64,000 nt of DNA from Deinococcus roseus (GCF_014646895.1 NZ_BMOD01000002.1:372001-436000); one strand, 5' to 3'; shown: positions 7,782 to 16,914, counted from the stretch's first letter. Numbers and translations: made by a program. The notes: generated by a model from the sequence alone, not told the origin.

Positions 7782-10706
7782 TCAGCTCTTGAAGGTGAAA
7801 ATCAGTTCCGTGCCCTCTCCAGGCGCACTGAGGATTTCCAGCGAGCCTCCAGAAAGCTCCACCCGTTCACGCAAACCCAGGAGGCCCAGATGCCCCTGGT
7901 GCGCCAGTTCCAGCAGGTTCTGCACTTCAAACCCCAGGCCATCGTCAATGACATGCACCATGATGTCCTCGTTCTGGTAATTGACCCGGATGGCTGCTCC
8001 ATTGGCCCTGGCATGTTTGTCGATGTTGGTGAGGGCTTCCTGCACCACCCGGAACAGCGTCAACTCCACTTCGGAGTTCAAGCGGCGTTCCTGGCCCTGC
8101 ACTTCCAGACGGGTGGAGGTCTGGGCGTTGCTCCCCAGCCATTCCAGCGCGGGCAAGAGCCCCAGATCATCCAGGATGCTGGGCCGCAAGTTGCGTGCAA
8201 AGCGCCGCACACTGTTGATGGCAGTTTCCAGATCGCTTCTGATGTCCTCTGCCCGCAATTTCAGAGGGGTGCCGTCCAGTTCCTTGCTCAGGCGATCAAT
8301 GCGCCGGGTGATCGCCACCAGCACCTGTGCGGTGTCATCGTGCAATTCCCGGGCAATGCGGCGTCGCTCTTCTTCCTGGGCCTGGGTGAACAGAGACAGG
8401 TAGGTGCGCAGTTCCATCTGGCGTTCCTGGCTGAGGGCCAGGGCCTGACCGCGTTTGGTGATCTCCTCGGCCAGACGGTGCTGTTCGCTGAGGTCACGGG
8501 CCACCGCCAGATACCCGATGGTGCTTCCTGCCCGCGTGAGGGGGTTGAGGTTCATCTCCAGGTAAGCGGTCTCGCCGTTCTTGCAGTAGGCATGCACCTG
8601 ATACACCGTGCTGAATCCGGTGTTCCAGACCTCGTTTAAAGACACCCCATCGTGGATCAGCAGGCTGCGGTAGTCCCGTCCGATCAGTTCCCGTTCGGAG
8701 AAACCCAGCACCTTGAAGGTTGAAGGGTTGGCATAGGTGATGTTGCCTTCCCGGTCGGTGGCAATGATCAGGTCCTGCGCGGCTTCTGCCAGAAGGCGGT
8801 ACTGGGCTTCCTGGCGCTTTAACGCATTGAACAGGCGCTGATTGGAAAGCACCAGAGACAGTTGATCTGCCACGGCAGTCAGAAACTGAATCTCATCTTC
8901 CGGGAAGTCACTGTAGGCACGGGTCATGTCTGCATAGACGTAACCAATCAGGCGTTCCTGGGCATACAGGGGAGCACAGATGGCATTTTTGGCCCCTGGA
9001 AGCCCCTGATCCACTGGCAAACGCATGGCTGTGGAGCGTTCAAACAGATCTGCAAATTCGGCCACCGGCAGGAGGGCCTGCTCTGGATCGAGTTCGCTGG
9101 TGTAGCAGGACTCAATCTGGTAATCGCTGGTGAGCAGCACGATGGCACTGCGGTCTGCTCCGATCACACTGGACAGGTCCGAACACACCTGGTTCCAGTC
9201 CCATTCAGTGACGTTCAGGAAAGCCCGGGCAATCTGCAGCAGGATGCCTGCCTGACGCTCCTGACGCACTTCTTCTTCATAAAGGCGGGCGTTCTCGATG
9301 GCCAGAGCCGCCTGCCCTGCAAACACCTCCAGCACATAAAGGTCTTCCTCGTCGTACTGGATGGCATGCTCAAAGTACAGGCACAGGCCTCCGAACACCA
9401 CACCACGGGCTGCCAGCGGAGCACCAATCAGGCCCCTGAACGGATACTTGCCGGCTTCCATGAGCTGTGCACTGTAACTGTTGCGCCAGCCCAGCGGGTT
9501 CTGGTGGTAATTCTCGATGGCATCCGGCATGATCTGCGGCTTGTTTTCAGACACCGCCCGACCCACCACGCCTTCCCCATACCTGGCCCGGATGCGCAGC
9601 ATGAACTCGGTTTCCAGCCCCAGGGCACTGCGGATGGAGAGGGTCTTTTTGTCTCTGGACAGCTGAAAAATCGAGCAGGCCTTGGCTTTGAAGATGCTCT
9701 GGGCATGCTGCAAGATGATCTGCAGCACTTCCCCAAGGTTCAGCGTGCTGGAAAGGGCCAGAGCCACTTTGCGCAAAGACTCCGAGACCCTGCGTTTGCG
9801 GGACTCCTCGGCGTACAATCTGGCATTGTCGATGGCAATGGAGGCCTGTTCTGCAAAGGTTTTGGCCAGCATCACGTCGTCAGGCAGGAGCCGCTGGCGT
9901 TCCCGGGTGGTGTCCATGTACAGCACCCCGAGGTGCTTGCCCCGGGCCTGCAACGGCAAGATGATGCAGGACTGCATGCCAAACCGGTGAAGCCGCTGCC
10001 TCAGTTCATCATGACCGGATTCTGCAGGCAGCACGATGGGTTCGTTGCGCACCACCAGCGATTTGAAGGTGTCTGGAGACAGGCTGATGGTCTCCTCATC
10101 TCCAAACACCCCTTCGAACCCAAACGAGAAAATCCGCCCGGTTTCTGCACTGCTCTCTCCGAGGGCCTGATACAGACCCAGAAAAGCCCTCTCCATGCCC
10201 AGACCTCTGGGGGCCACCTCCACAATCACCCTGAGCACCTCACTGAGGTCCAGACTGCCCCCCAGCCTGCGGGTCAGTTCTGCAATGGCCTGGGTTTCCC
10301 GGGTCTGGGAAGCGCTCTCATCGCGAGCCAGGATGCCTTCCAGCAACACCCCCATCACCGGGCGCAGTTCAATGAGTTCCGGGGTGCGCAGGGCATTGGC
10401 CCCAATCAGTTCCAGCGCAAAGCTCTGCTTGTGGGTGCGGATGGGGAGAAGCAAAGAATGCTCCTCTTCCTGCACCCGGTCCATCTCGATGGACTGCTGC
10501 ACGTATTCCAGTGGAGCACTCAGGGCAAAACCCATCCCCTGAGAGCACAGCAGCCGCACATTCCCCCCATCGTGAAGCTGGTACACCTGCCCTCCGTGGG
10601 CACGGGTGAGGTCCAACCCGAAAGCCAGCAGGATTCTCAGGGCATCCTGGGAGTTGGAGGCCTGGCTGATGCGTTGCAGTTCACTGAGGATGCGGGTCTC
10701 GATCAT
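7782..10706 (-). CDS. Multi-GAF/PAS sensor histidine kinase (HisKA_3 type)
   Basis: 974 residues with no membrane segment, so probably a cytoplasmic sensor. Several GAF domains in a row (about 1-130, 145-300, 310-480, 495-630) are followed by a PAS domain (about 645-765) and a dimerisation/phospho-acceptor segment with ERRRIARELHDDTAQ. An HATPase_c domain ends the protein (GLGFEVQNLLELAHQGHLGL). This is the NarX/DegS-type (HPK7) kinase family, which pairs with NarL-type regulators such as the one encoded immediately upstream. Several linked GAF domains suggest sensing of small molecules, redox state or light, but no chromophore Cys is obvious. A repeat element lies between it and the regulator. 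Confidence 0.9.
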   Translation of the reverse strand: MIETRILSELQRISQASNSQDALRILLAFGLDLTRAHGGQVYQLHDGGNVRLLCSQGMGFALSAPLEYVQQSIEMDRVQEEEHSLLLPIRTHKQSFALELIGANALRTPELIELRPVMGVLLEGILARDESASQTRETQAIAELTRRLGGSLDLSEVLRVIVEVAPRGLGMERAFLGLYQALGESSAETGRIFSFGFEGVFGDEETISLSPDTFKSLVVRNEPIVLPAESGHDELRQRLHRFGMQSCIILPLQARGKHLGVLYMDTTRERQRLLPDDVMLAKTFAEQASIAIDNARLYAEESRKRRVSESLRKVALALSSTLNLGEVLQIILQHAQSIFKAKACSIFQLSRDKKTLSIRSALGLETEFMLRIRARYGEGVVGRAVSENKPQIMPDAIENYHQNPLGWRNSYSAQLMEAGKYPFRGLIGAPLAARGVVFGGLCLYFEHAIQYDEEDLYVLEVFAGQAALAIENARLYEEEVRQERQAGILLQIARAFLNVTEWDWNQVCSDLSSVIGADRSAIVLLTSDYQIESCYTSELDPEQALLPVAEFADLFERSTAMRLPVDQGLPGAKNAICAPLYAQERLIGYVYADMTRAYSDFPEDEIQFLTAVADQLSLVLSNQRLFNALKRQEAQYRLLAEAAQDLIIATDREGNITYANPSTFKVLGFSERELIGRDYRSLLIHDGVSLNEVWNTGFSTVYQVHAYCKNGETAYLEMNLNPLTRAGSTIGYLAVARDLSEQHRLAEEITKRGQALALSQERQMELRTYLSLFTQAQEEERRRIARELHDDTAQVLVAITRRIDRLSKELDGTPLKLRAEDIRSDLETAINSVRRFARNLRPSILDDLGLLPALEWLGSNAQTSTRLEVQGQERRLNSEVELTLFRVVQEALTNIDKHARANGAAIRVNYQNEDIMVHVIDDGLGFEVQNLLELAHQGHLGLLGLRERVELSGGSLEILSAPGEGTELIFTFKS

Positions 10707-10749
10707 GGGTGTGGAAAGGGGTCAGAAAGCAAAGGGGTGGGGTTCAAGG

Positions 10750-10918
10750 CCAAGAGCCGAGAGCCGAGAGCCGAGAGCCGAGAGCAAGGTAAAATAAGCC
10801 ATTCCAGACATCAAGCATTTCATTCAGCCTCAGTCAGAGCTTTTCAACCCAGATCAATCTGTATGATTGCAGCTGCATGTGCCTTGACTGCCCTCGGCCC
10901 TTTGCCCTCGGCCCTCGG
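10750..10918. repeat. Heptamer-array repeat element A
   Basis: Left array: five 7-bp units (CCAAGAG then four CCGAGAG) at 10750-10784. Right array: four units of the complementary type (CCCTCGG, one degenerate CCCTTTG) at 10891-10918. About 105 bases of non-coding sequence lie between. The left array is followed by CAAGGTAA exactly as in element B. The two arrays can pair into a long hairpin. The element sits between the response regulator and kinase genes. Confidence 0.85.
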
Positions 10919-10934
10919 CGGGCCGTCAGGGCCT

Positions 10935-11609
10935 TCAATCCAGTGAGGCAGGGTCAATCCAGCCCTGTTTGATGGCGTAAAGCACCGCTTCGGTGCGGCT
11001 TCCCACACCGAGCTTGGAGAAGATGTTGGCCAGGTGCACCTGCACTGTGCGGGGGCTGATTTCCAGGTCGCGGGCAATTTCCTTGTTGGTGCTGCCCGTG
11101 GCGGCAATGCGCAGCACTTCCAGTTCGCGGGGAGACAGGGCTTCCACGTCGTTGGAGGGGGTGGGCAGAGGTGCACTGGTGTTGGCAGCGAAACGGCCCA
11201 GCACCTTCTTGGCCACACTGGGGTGCAGGACGCTTTCACCTGAAGCCACAGCACGCACGGCCTGAATCAGTTCGTCTTCACGGGCATTTTTCAGCAGGTA
11301 GCCTGCAGCGCCCGCTTCCAGCAGGGCAAAAACGTAAGCGTCATCGTCGTAACTGGTCAGGACCAGCACGCTGATGGTGGGGGCCAGGGCCTTGATGCGT
11401 TTGGTGGCCTCGATGCCGTTCATGCCAGGCATGGAAACGTCCATCAGGATCACGTTGGGTGTGAGTTTCATGGCCTGGTCAATGGCTTCCTGACCATCGC
11501 CAGCCTCCCCGATCACCACCAGGTCATCGTGGCTTTCCAGCAGGTCACGGGTGCCTTTGCGCACCACGGGGTGGTCATCAACCAGAAGAATGCGGATTTT
11601 CTCGTCCAT
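10935..11609 (-). CDS. NarL/FixJ-family response regulator
   Basis: About 224 residues. Receiver domain (ILLVDDHP, phospho-acceptor Asp in VILMDVSMPG, switch Thr/Ser in VLVLTSYDD, Lys in YLLKNA), then a LuxR-type helix-turn-helix (LSPRELEVLRIAA, GSTNKEIARDLEISPRTVQV). Controls transcription after phosphorylation, most likely by the multi-GAF kinase encoded next. A -10-like TAGACT lies 7 bases before the ATG at 11609 and 1 base before another ATG at 11615; I prefer 11609 as a leaderless start. Heptamer element A separates it from the kinase gene. Confidence 0.92.
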   Translation of the reverse strand: MDEKIRILLVDDHPVVRKGTRDLLESHDDLVVIGEAGDGQEAIDQAMKLTPNVILMDVSMPGMNGIEATKRIKALAPTISVLVLTSYDDDAYVFALLEAGAAGYLLKNAREDELIQAVRAVASGESVLHPSVAKKVLGRFAANTSAPLPTPSNDVEALSPRELEVLRIAATGSTNKEIARDLEISPRTVQVHLANIFSKLGVGSRTEAVLYAIKQGWIDPASLD

Positions 11610-11693
11610 ATGCATCAGTCTAACGGATTTCAGCCCTGTTTCGGGTGCCTGAATTGCCTACAGGGTTAAGGGTTATGGCGGAGGTGGGTTTAC

Positions 11694-11723
11694 TTGTACC
11701 GCGCAACTCTCGCATGGTATACA
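11694..11723 (+). promoter_or_regulatory. Putative promoter of the pab operon
   Basis: -35 TTGTAC (11694-11699), 18-base spacer, -10 TATACA (11718-11723). It implies a leader of about 125 bases before pabB. I see no other feature in the 240-base gap between the regulator and pabB. Confidence 0.5.
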
Positions 11724-11853
11724 TACAGCGACCCGTCTGGCTGCGCCCTGATGCGCAGGCTGGGACAGCTCTGATCGGTGCCAGAAGGCAAAGTCCTGCA
11801 CCCGATTTCTGTCACTGGTATGGAGGGTGTCGGTCAGGGACAGGAATTGAAAC

Positions 11854-13563
11854 ATGCACATGCCGTGGCTGCTTTTTGAATTCAGGAACACCCAGGGAAC
11901 CATCGAGAGGCTGTGCTTCCGGGAGCCTGTCAAGGTTCTGTGCACTGAAACCCTCTCGGAAGTTCGGCCACTCTTGCGTGAAGTGCAGGACTGGACCCGC
12001 CAGGGGTTTTATGCAGCAGGTTATCTGGCTTACGAAGCCGCCCAGGCTTTCGATCCTGCCCTTCCCGAAGGCAAACCCTGCCAGATGCCGCTCTTGTGGT
12101 TTGGGATTTTTGAGTTCCCCTCCCCTGCCCCGCAATTTCCAGAAAGCAGCAAGGCCATCAGCCTGCCCTGGCGCACCCAGCTCAGCGAAGAAGACTACCA
12201 GCAGAACATTGCCCACCTGAAAAAATGGATCACCGAGGGAGAAACCTATCAGGCCAATTACACCCTGCGCCTGACAGCACCCTTCACCGGGCACCCTTTC
12301 CATTATTACCAGCAACTGACCCGCGCACAGAAAGGGGATTACAGTGCCTTTCTGGACCTGGGGCGCTTCCAGATCCTCAGTGCCTCTCCAGAGTTGTTCT
12401 TTCACTGGGATGGTCAGAAAATCACCACCAGACCCATGAAGGGCACAGCTCCCAGAGGGCGTTTTCTGGAAGAGGACGACCTGCAGCGCCAGTTCCTGAA
12501 AACCAGCGAAAAGAACCGCGCTGAAAACCTGATGATCGTGGACCTGATCCGCAACGACCTGAGCCGCATTGCCATTCCAGGCAGCGTCAAGGTGTCCAAG
12601 CTGTTCGAGGTGGAAAAATACCAGACCCTCTGGACCATGACCTCCACCATTCAGGCGGAAACCCATCCAGGCACCCAGCTGGAAGACATTCTGGAAGCGC
12701 TGTTTCCCTGTGGGTCCATCACCGGGGCACCCAAGATCAGCACCATGCACCTGCTCTCCAGACTGGAAAGCAGTGCCAGACAGGTGTATTGCGGAGCCAT
12801 CGGCTACCTGACCCCGGAAGGCGAGGCCATCTTCAACGTGCCCATCCGCACCGTGATCACCGATGATGAACTCGAACAGGCAGAGTACGGGGTGGGCGGA
12901 GGCATCACCTGGGATTCCGACCCCTCCGATGAATACCAGGAGGTGCTCACCAAATCCCTGCTTTTGACCTACCAGCAACCGCAGTTTTCACTGGTGGAAA
13001 CCCTGCACCTGCAAGAGGGGCAGTACCCTCTGGTGCGGGAACACATCAACAAAATGATCAAATCTGCCCGTTACTGGGGTTACCCCGAAGATGCCCAGAC
13101 CATGTACGAGGTGCTGTACTTCACCTCCGAACAGCACCCTGAAGGAGAATGGCTGGTGGACCTCCATCTGGATTCCTCTGGAGAAGTGCAAACCCAGATC
13201 AGGGCTTTTCCAGCAGAACCCCTCCCTTTCCGGGTGGCCGATGAACCCCTGCTGGAACTGGACACCCTGCATTTCCACCGGACACAACAAAATCTGGATG
13301 AAGAACTGCTTTTGCTTTACCACGACGATGGCCTGATCGCCCAGTTCAACCAGGGCAATCTGGTGGCAAAACTGGGAGAAGAGCTGTTCACACCTGTTCT
13401 GGAGGACCGCTGGCTGACCTGTCCCATGCTGATCCAGCTTTTGAAAACCGAACAGGTGCAGGAGATCCCCATGAGCCTGGACTGGCTTGCAGAACATCCA
13501 GAAGCCCAGTTCTTCCTGGCCGACCATGCCCTGGTTCCCGTGAGGTTTGCATGGAACTCCTGA
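11854..13563 (+). CDS. pabB: Aminodeoxychorismate synthase component I fused to a lyase-like domain
   Basis: 569 residues. The N-terminal 375 residues are the chorismate-binding enzyme: PMKGT (Lys about 196) marks aminodeoxychorismate synthase rather than anthranilate synthase, followed by SEKNRAENLMIVDLIRNDL, GSITGAPK, YCGAIGY and VPIRT. It converts chorismate plus ammonia from PabA to 4-amino-4-deoxychorismate for folate. The C-terminal 190 residues resemble aminodeoxychorismate lyase (class IV PLP enzyme), but the PLP-Lys position reads FHRTQQN, Arg instead of Lys, so this domain is probably not catalytic. The gene overlaps pabA by 13 bases; an intact pabC follows. Confidence 0.9.
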   Translation: MHMPWLLFEFRNTQGTIERLCFREPVKVLCTETLSEVRPLLREVQDWTRQGFYAAGYLAYEAAQAFDPALPEGKPCQMPLLWFGIFEFPSPAPQFPESSKAISLPWRTQLSEEDYQQNIAHLKKWITEGETYQANYTLRLTAPFTGHPFHYYQQLTRAQKGDYSAFLDLGRFQILSASPELFFHWDGQKITTRPMKGTAPRGRFLEEDDLQRQFLKTSEKNRAENLMIVDLIRNDLSRIAIPGSVKVSKLFEVEKYQTLWTMTSTIQAETHPGTQLEDILEALFPCGSITGAPKISTMHLLSRLESSARQVYCGAIGYLTPEGEAIFNVPIRTVITDDELEQAEYGVGGGITWDSDPSDEYQEVLTKSLLLTYQQPQFSLVETLHLQEGQYPLVREHINKMIKSARYWGYPEDAQTMYEVLYFTSEQHPEGEWLVDLHLDSSGEVQTQIRAFPAEPLPFRVADEPLLELDTLHFHRTQQNLDEELLLLYHDDGLIAQFNQGNLVAKLGEELFTPVLEDRWLTCPMLIQLLKTEQVQEIPMSLDWLAEHPEAQFFLADHALVPVRFAWNS

Positions 13564-14135
13564 TGATCGACAACTACGACTCTTTCACCTTCAATCTGAT
13601 GCGCTATTTCCTGGAACTGGGCACCAGCGTGACGGTCTGGAGAAACGACCAGTTTGACCTGGAAGAGGTGCGCACTTTCAATCCAGATGCCCTGATCATC
13701 TCTCCTGGACCCAGTCATCCCCAGAATTCTGGTCGGTCCCTGGAAGTGATTCAGCAGTTTCACACCTCTGTTCCCATTCTGGGCGTGTGCCTGGGGCACC
13801 AGTGCATTGCCGAGGCTTTTGGGGGAACCGTGGTGAAATCTGGAGAACCTGTGCATGGCAAAACCTCGCCCATCACCCATGACCACTCGGGGGTGTTTGA
13901 ACACCTGCCCAGCCCACTCAGGGTCACCCGTTACCACAGCCTGATCGTGCAGGACCTGCCAGACACCTTGCTGGGCAATGCGTGGTCTGCAGATGGCACC
14001 CTGATGGGCCTGCAACACCAGCAATACCCTGTGCATGGCGTGCAGTTCCATCCTGAAAGCGCCCTGACTGAAAAAGGACACCAGTTGCTGGACAATTTTC
14101 TGAAGATTGCACGGGCGTTTAAGGGGCACAACTAA
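13551..14135 (+). CDS. pabA: Aminodeoxychorismate synthase component II (glutamine amidotransferase)
   Basis: 194 residues, a class I glutamine amidotransferase. MIDNYDSFTFNL at the start, ISPGPSHP, nucleophile Cys in GVCLGHQCIAEAFGG, and HGVQFHPES with the catalytic His near the end. Supplies ammonia to PabB. An amphibolic role with TrpE is possible, since PabA/TrpG are close relatives, but the tight overlap with pabB supports folate. The start lies within the end of pabB, giving translational coupling. A heptamer repeat array begins 3 bases after the stop. Confidence 0.92.
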   Translation: MELLMIDNYDSFTFNLMRYFLELGTSVTVWRNDQFDLEEVRTFNPDALIISPGPSHPQNSGRSLEVIQQFHTSVPILGVCLGHQCIAEAFGGTVVKSGEPVHGKTSPITHDHSGVFEHLPSPLRVTRYHSLIVQDLPDTLLGNAWSADGTLMGLQHQQYPVHGVQFHPESALTEKGHQLLDNFLKIARAFKGHN

Positions 14136-14138
14136 AGG

Positions 14139-14324
14139 CCGAGAGCCGAGAGCCGAGAGCCGAGAGCCGAGAGCCGAGAGCCGAGAGCAAGGTAAGTTCT
14201 TGTGCCGGCAACGTCAAGCTTCCAAATGCTGTCCTGAACAGGTTTTGTTGCTCTCATGGCCAGCTGGGAACGAACCAAAGCAATGCAGCAGCAAAAGCCA
14301 TCCAGACCTGCCCTCGGCCCTTGG
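14139..14324. repeat. Heptamer-array repeat element B
   Basis: Left array of seven perfect CCGAGAG units (14139-14187), followed by CAAGGTAA as in element A. Right array of two complementary units (CCCTCGG, CCCTTGG; 14311-14324). The right array abuts the -10 box of pabC directly. About 120 bases of unique sequence lie between. Confidence 0.88.
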
Positions 14325-14330
14325 CATAAT
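14325..14330 (+). promoter_or_regulatory. -10 box of pabC
   Basis: CATAAT ends 6 bases before the ATG at 14337, consistent with a leaderless transcript. Its upstream promoter region is the right arm of heptamer element B. Confidence 0.55.
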
Positions 14331-14336
14331 GAAACC

Positions 14337-15062
14337 ATGCGCCTTCTTCCCAGCGAACAGGTCCAGTCCCTTGGGCATTGCCTTTACACCACCCTCCGTT
14401 TGCACGAGCATCAGTTGCTGTACTGGGAGAAGCATCTGGAGCGCCTAAACCAATCCATCCAGCACTTTGGTTTTCCAGAAATTCTGGATGCTCAGGACCT
14501 GAAAGCCTGGATTGAACATCAGTCTCCTGCACAGGGTCTGTGTCGCATCACCCTCACAGAACAGGATGTTCTGGTGTCTTTTCGGGACTTCAGGCCCATT
14601 CCAGAGCACATCTCGGTGGTGCTGACCGATCAGGTGGTGCATCCTGTGATGGGTTTGCACAAGACAGGGAACCACCTGCCTTACACACTGGCAGCCAGAG
14701 AAACCCAGCTTGCAGGTGCTTTTGAGGGCCTGCTGTGGGACGCCAGCCAGCGGTTTGTGACAGATGGCACCCGTGCAGGGTTTCTGCTGAAAAAAGACGA
14801 TATATATATAACGCCTCTGGGGGGGTTGCCCAGCGTGACCCGTCAGGTGGCCCTGCAGGAACTTGGAGTGCAGGCCAGAACGCAGTGGGTCACCCGAGAA
14901 GACCTCTTTGCCGCAGACCAATTGTGGTTGTGTGGGTCGGGGCTGGGGGTTTTGCCTGTTCAGACCCTAAAACATCAGGAAGAGGAGCGCACATTTGCGT
15001 CCTCTCCCCTTGCTGTTCGTTCTGTGGGTCTTATTCCGCCACAAGCACCAGAGAACCACTGA
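14337..15062 (+). CDS. pabC: Aminodeoxychorismate lyase (class IV aminotransferase fold)
   Basis: 241 residues. Releases pyruvate from aminodeoxychorismate to give 4-aminobenzoate. The PLP-binding Lys is visible in GLHKTGNHLPYTLA (about residue 108), and the later VTDGTRAGFLLKKDDIYITP block matches the cofactor-binding strand of the family. This is the intact counterpart of the lyase-like domain of PabB. The start at 14337 is set by the -10 box 6 bases upstream; an in-frame ATG further upstream lies inside the repeat element. The 3' end overlaps the convergent amylase gene by 32 bases. Confidence 0.85.
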   Translation: MRLLPSEQVQSLGHCLYTTLRLHEHQLLYWEKHLERLNQSIQHFGFPEILDAQDLKAWIEHQSPAQGLCRITLTEQDVLVSFRDFRPIPEHISVVLTDQVVHPVMGLHKTGNHLPYTLAARETQLAGAFEGLLWDASQRFVTDGTRAGFLLKKDDIYITPLGGLPSVTRQVALQELGVQARTQWVTREDLFAADQLWLCGSGLGVLPVQTLKHQEEERTFASSPLAVRSVGLIPPQAPENH

Positions 15063-16893
15063 GCTGCACCCGCTCAGGATTGACCACTTCACCGGTGATG
15101 GCGTTGCGGTAGGTGCCTGCGGGAAGATCCAGTGAGATGATTCTGGAGGTGGTCTGGTTGCTGGTGGCCACCACGACCCGGTCCACCTTGCCATTGGCAT
15201 GGGTGTAGGAGCGTTCGTAGGCGATGGTGTCGTTGCTTCCCAGCAGGAAGCGCAGGCTTCCCTGTTGCAGGGCGATGTGGGTTTTGCGCAGGGAAATCAG
15301 CTTTTTGGTGAATTCCAGCAAATCCAGGTCCCATTCTTTTTCTTCCCAGGGCATGGTCACCCGGCAGAAGGGCATGGTGCCTTTCTCGAACTGGGTGAGG
15401 CCCACTTCAGTGCCGTAGAACATGCAGGGGACACCCACATAGGTGTAAAGCAGGGACAGGGCCACCCGCAGTTTGTTCTTGTCGTTGCCCAGACGGTACA
15501 GGGCACGGGCCACATCGTGGGAGTCAATCAGGTTGACCTGGCTGAGGGCCACCTGGGGGGGCAAAGCCTGATAAGCGTCCCACATCAAATGCACCACTTC
15601 TTCGGCACGGGCCTGTACAGGAACAAAGCTTCCAGAAGCCTGGGCGAGCCATTCCATCACCGGCAGACCGAAACCGTGGTAGTTCATGGCAGCGTCTTCA
15701 CCCTGACCGTCCAGGGCGTGTTCTGCATCAAAGAAGCGCTCTCCAAAAATGAAAGCCTGGGGATTTTCTTCACGTGCGGCTTTTTTCAGGCGGTGGTGCA
15801 CTTCCAGGTTGCCTTCATCGGTGCCACTGCGGCCAATCATCTGGGCCACGTCCAGACGCCAGCCGTCGATGCCTGCTTTCAGCCAGTAGCGCACCACCGA
15901 GTTGGAACCATCAATGAATTCCTGGAAGGCCAGTTCGCTGGAATAATCCACTTTGGGCAGGGTGGGCACCCCGAAGAACGCCTCGTAGGTGGGGGTGTCT
16001 TTGTGCCAGGTGAACAGGGTGCGTTCAGGAATGGAGGGGTTGTAGAGCGCCTTCTGGAACATTTCGTGCAGGTCACCGGTGTGGTTGAACACCCCGTCCA
16101 GGATGACTTTGATGCCAGACAGGTGTGCAGTGCCCAGCATCTCATCGAAGGCCCGTCTGCCGCCAAAGTGGGGGTCCACAGTGCGGTAGTCTTTGGTGTC
16201 GTATTTGTGGTTGCTGGGGCTTTCGAAGATGGGGGTGAGCCACAGGGCATTGACGCCCAGATCGTTCAGGTATGGAATCGCTTCCGTAACCCCTTCCAGG
16301 TCTCCACCGTAATGGGCGTGCACATCGCCTTTGCTGTCAGGGGGGGTGCCCCATTCTGCTTTCATCACCGGTCTGGGAATGAAACGCTTGGCCCGCTCAG
16401 GGTCCACTTTGTTGTGCACTTCCACGGTTTCTGGAGCAGGATACAGGTACTCGTTGTCTTTCACATCAGTTTCGGTGTTGCCGTTTCTGAAGCGGTCCAC
16501 AAAGATCTGGTAGAAGCAGCTCTTGAACACCCACTCGGGCACCGTGTGCTCTGCCAGATACTGAAAAAAGTCCCGGTAGCCCCGTCTCACACGGGTGATG
16601 CCTGCCTGAGAAAAGTAATAGGAATCGTTGTGGAAGGTCAGGTGCCAGGCGTAAGGGGTGCGGTACTGGTGCAGGGGGAGGTCTGCTTCAAACCAGAATC
16701 CCTCACCGTCCACAGCAGGAATGGAACGGGTTTTCAGTTCGTTGATTTCACCACTGATGGGAAGAAGCAAACGCACTTTTTCCGGTTGTTGCAGGGTCTT
16801 GAGGCGCACTTTGACGGTGCTGCCCCGTTTGGCTCCCAGAGCTTCGGTGTAACCAGGGGTGTGATCATGCCAGACGTTGGAATTTTGGATCAT
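15031..16893 (-). CDS. Alpha-amylase family glycosidase (GH13, neopullulanase/maltogenic-like)
   Basis: 620 residues. A beta-rich N-terminal domain (about 1-115, CBM34-like) precedes the catalytic barrel. Conserved GH13 regions: DGVFNHTG, GWRLDVAQ with the nucleophile Asp, FGERFFD with the acid/base Glu, and NLIDSHDVAR with the third Asp. No signal peptide, so it probably hydrolyses imported maltodextrins or cyclodextrins in the cytoplasm. Start at 16893 because AAGGAG lies 6 bases upstream. Lies downstream of the maltodextrin importer genes and has its own promoter-operator (16985-17012). Confidence 0.9.
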   Translation of the reverse strand: MIQNSNVWHDHTPGYTEALGAKRGSTVKVRLKTLQQPEKVRLLLPISGEINELKTRSIPAVDGEGFWFEADLPLHQYRTPYAWHLTFHNDSYYFSQAGITRVRRGYRDFFQYLAEHTVPEWVFKSCFYQIFVDRFRNGNTETDVKDNEYLYPAPETVEVHNKVDPERAKRFIPRPVMKAEWGTPPDSKGDVHAHYGGDLEGVTEAIPYLNDLGVNALWLTPIFESPSNHKYDTKDYRTVDPHFGGRRAFDEMLGTAHLSGIKVILDGVFNHTGDLHEMFQKALYNPSIPERTLFTWHKDTPTYEAFFGVPTLPKVDYSSELAFQEFIDGSNSVVRYWLKAGIDGWRLDVAQMIGRSGTDEGNLEVHHRLKKAAREENPQAFIFGERFFDAEHALDGQGEDAAMNYHGFGLPVMEWLAQASGSFVPVQARAEEVVHLMWDAYQALPPQVALSQVNLIDSHDVARALYRLGNDKNKLRVALSLLYTYVGVPCMFYGTEVGLTQFEKGTMPFCRVTMPWEEKEWDLDLLEFTKKLISLRKTHIALQQGSLRFLLGSNDTIAYERSYTHANGKVDRVVVATSNQTTSRIISLDLPAGTYRNAITGEVVNPERVQLSGSLVLVAE

Positions 16894-16914
16894 TGTCTCT
16901 CCTTGTTGCGACAG

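Noticed and set aside
8862..10946. Long open frame opposite the histidine kinase (about 690 codons)
   Set aside because: Antisense to an unmistakable GAF/HisKA_3 protein, and it runs through repeat element A.
11854..13563. pabB considered as trpE (anthranilate synthase)
   Set aside because: The Lys in PMKGT, the lyase-like fusion, and the adjacent pabA and pabC favour aminodeoxychorismate synthase.
14139..14187. Heptamer arrays considered as a CRISPR array
   Set aside because: Units are 7 bp, directly adjacent with no spacers, and no cas gene is present.
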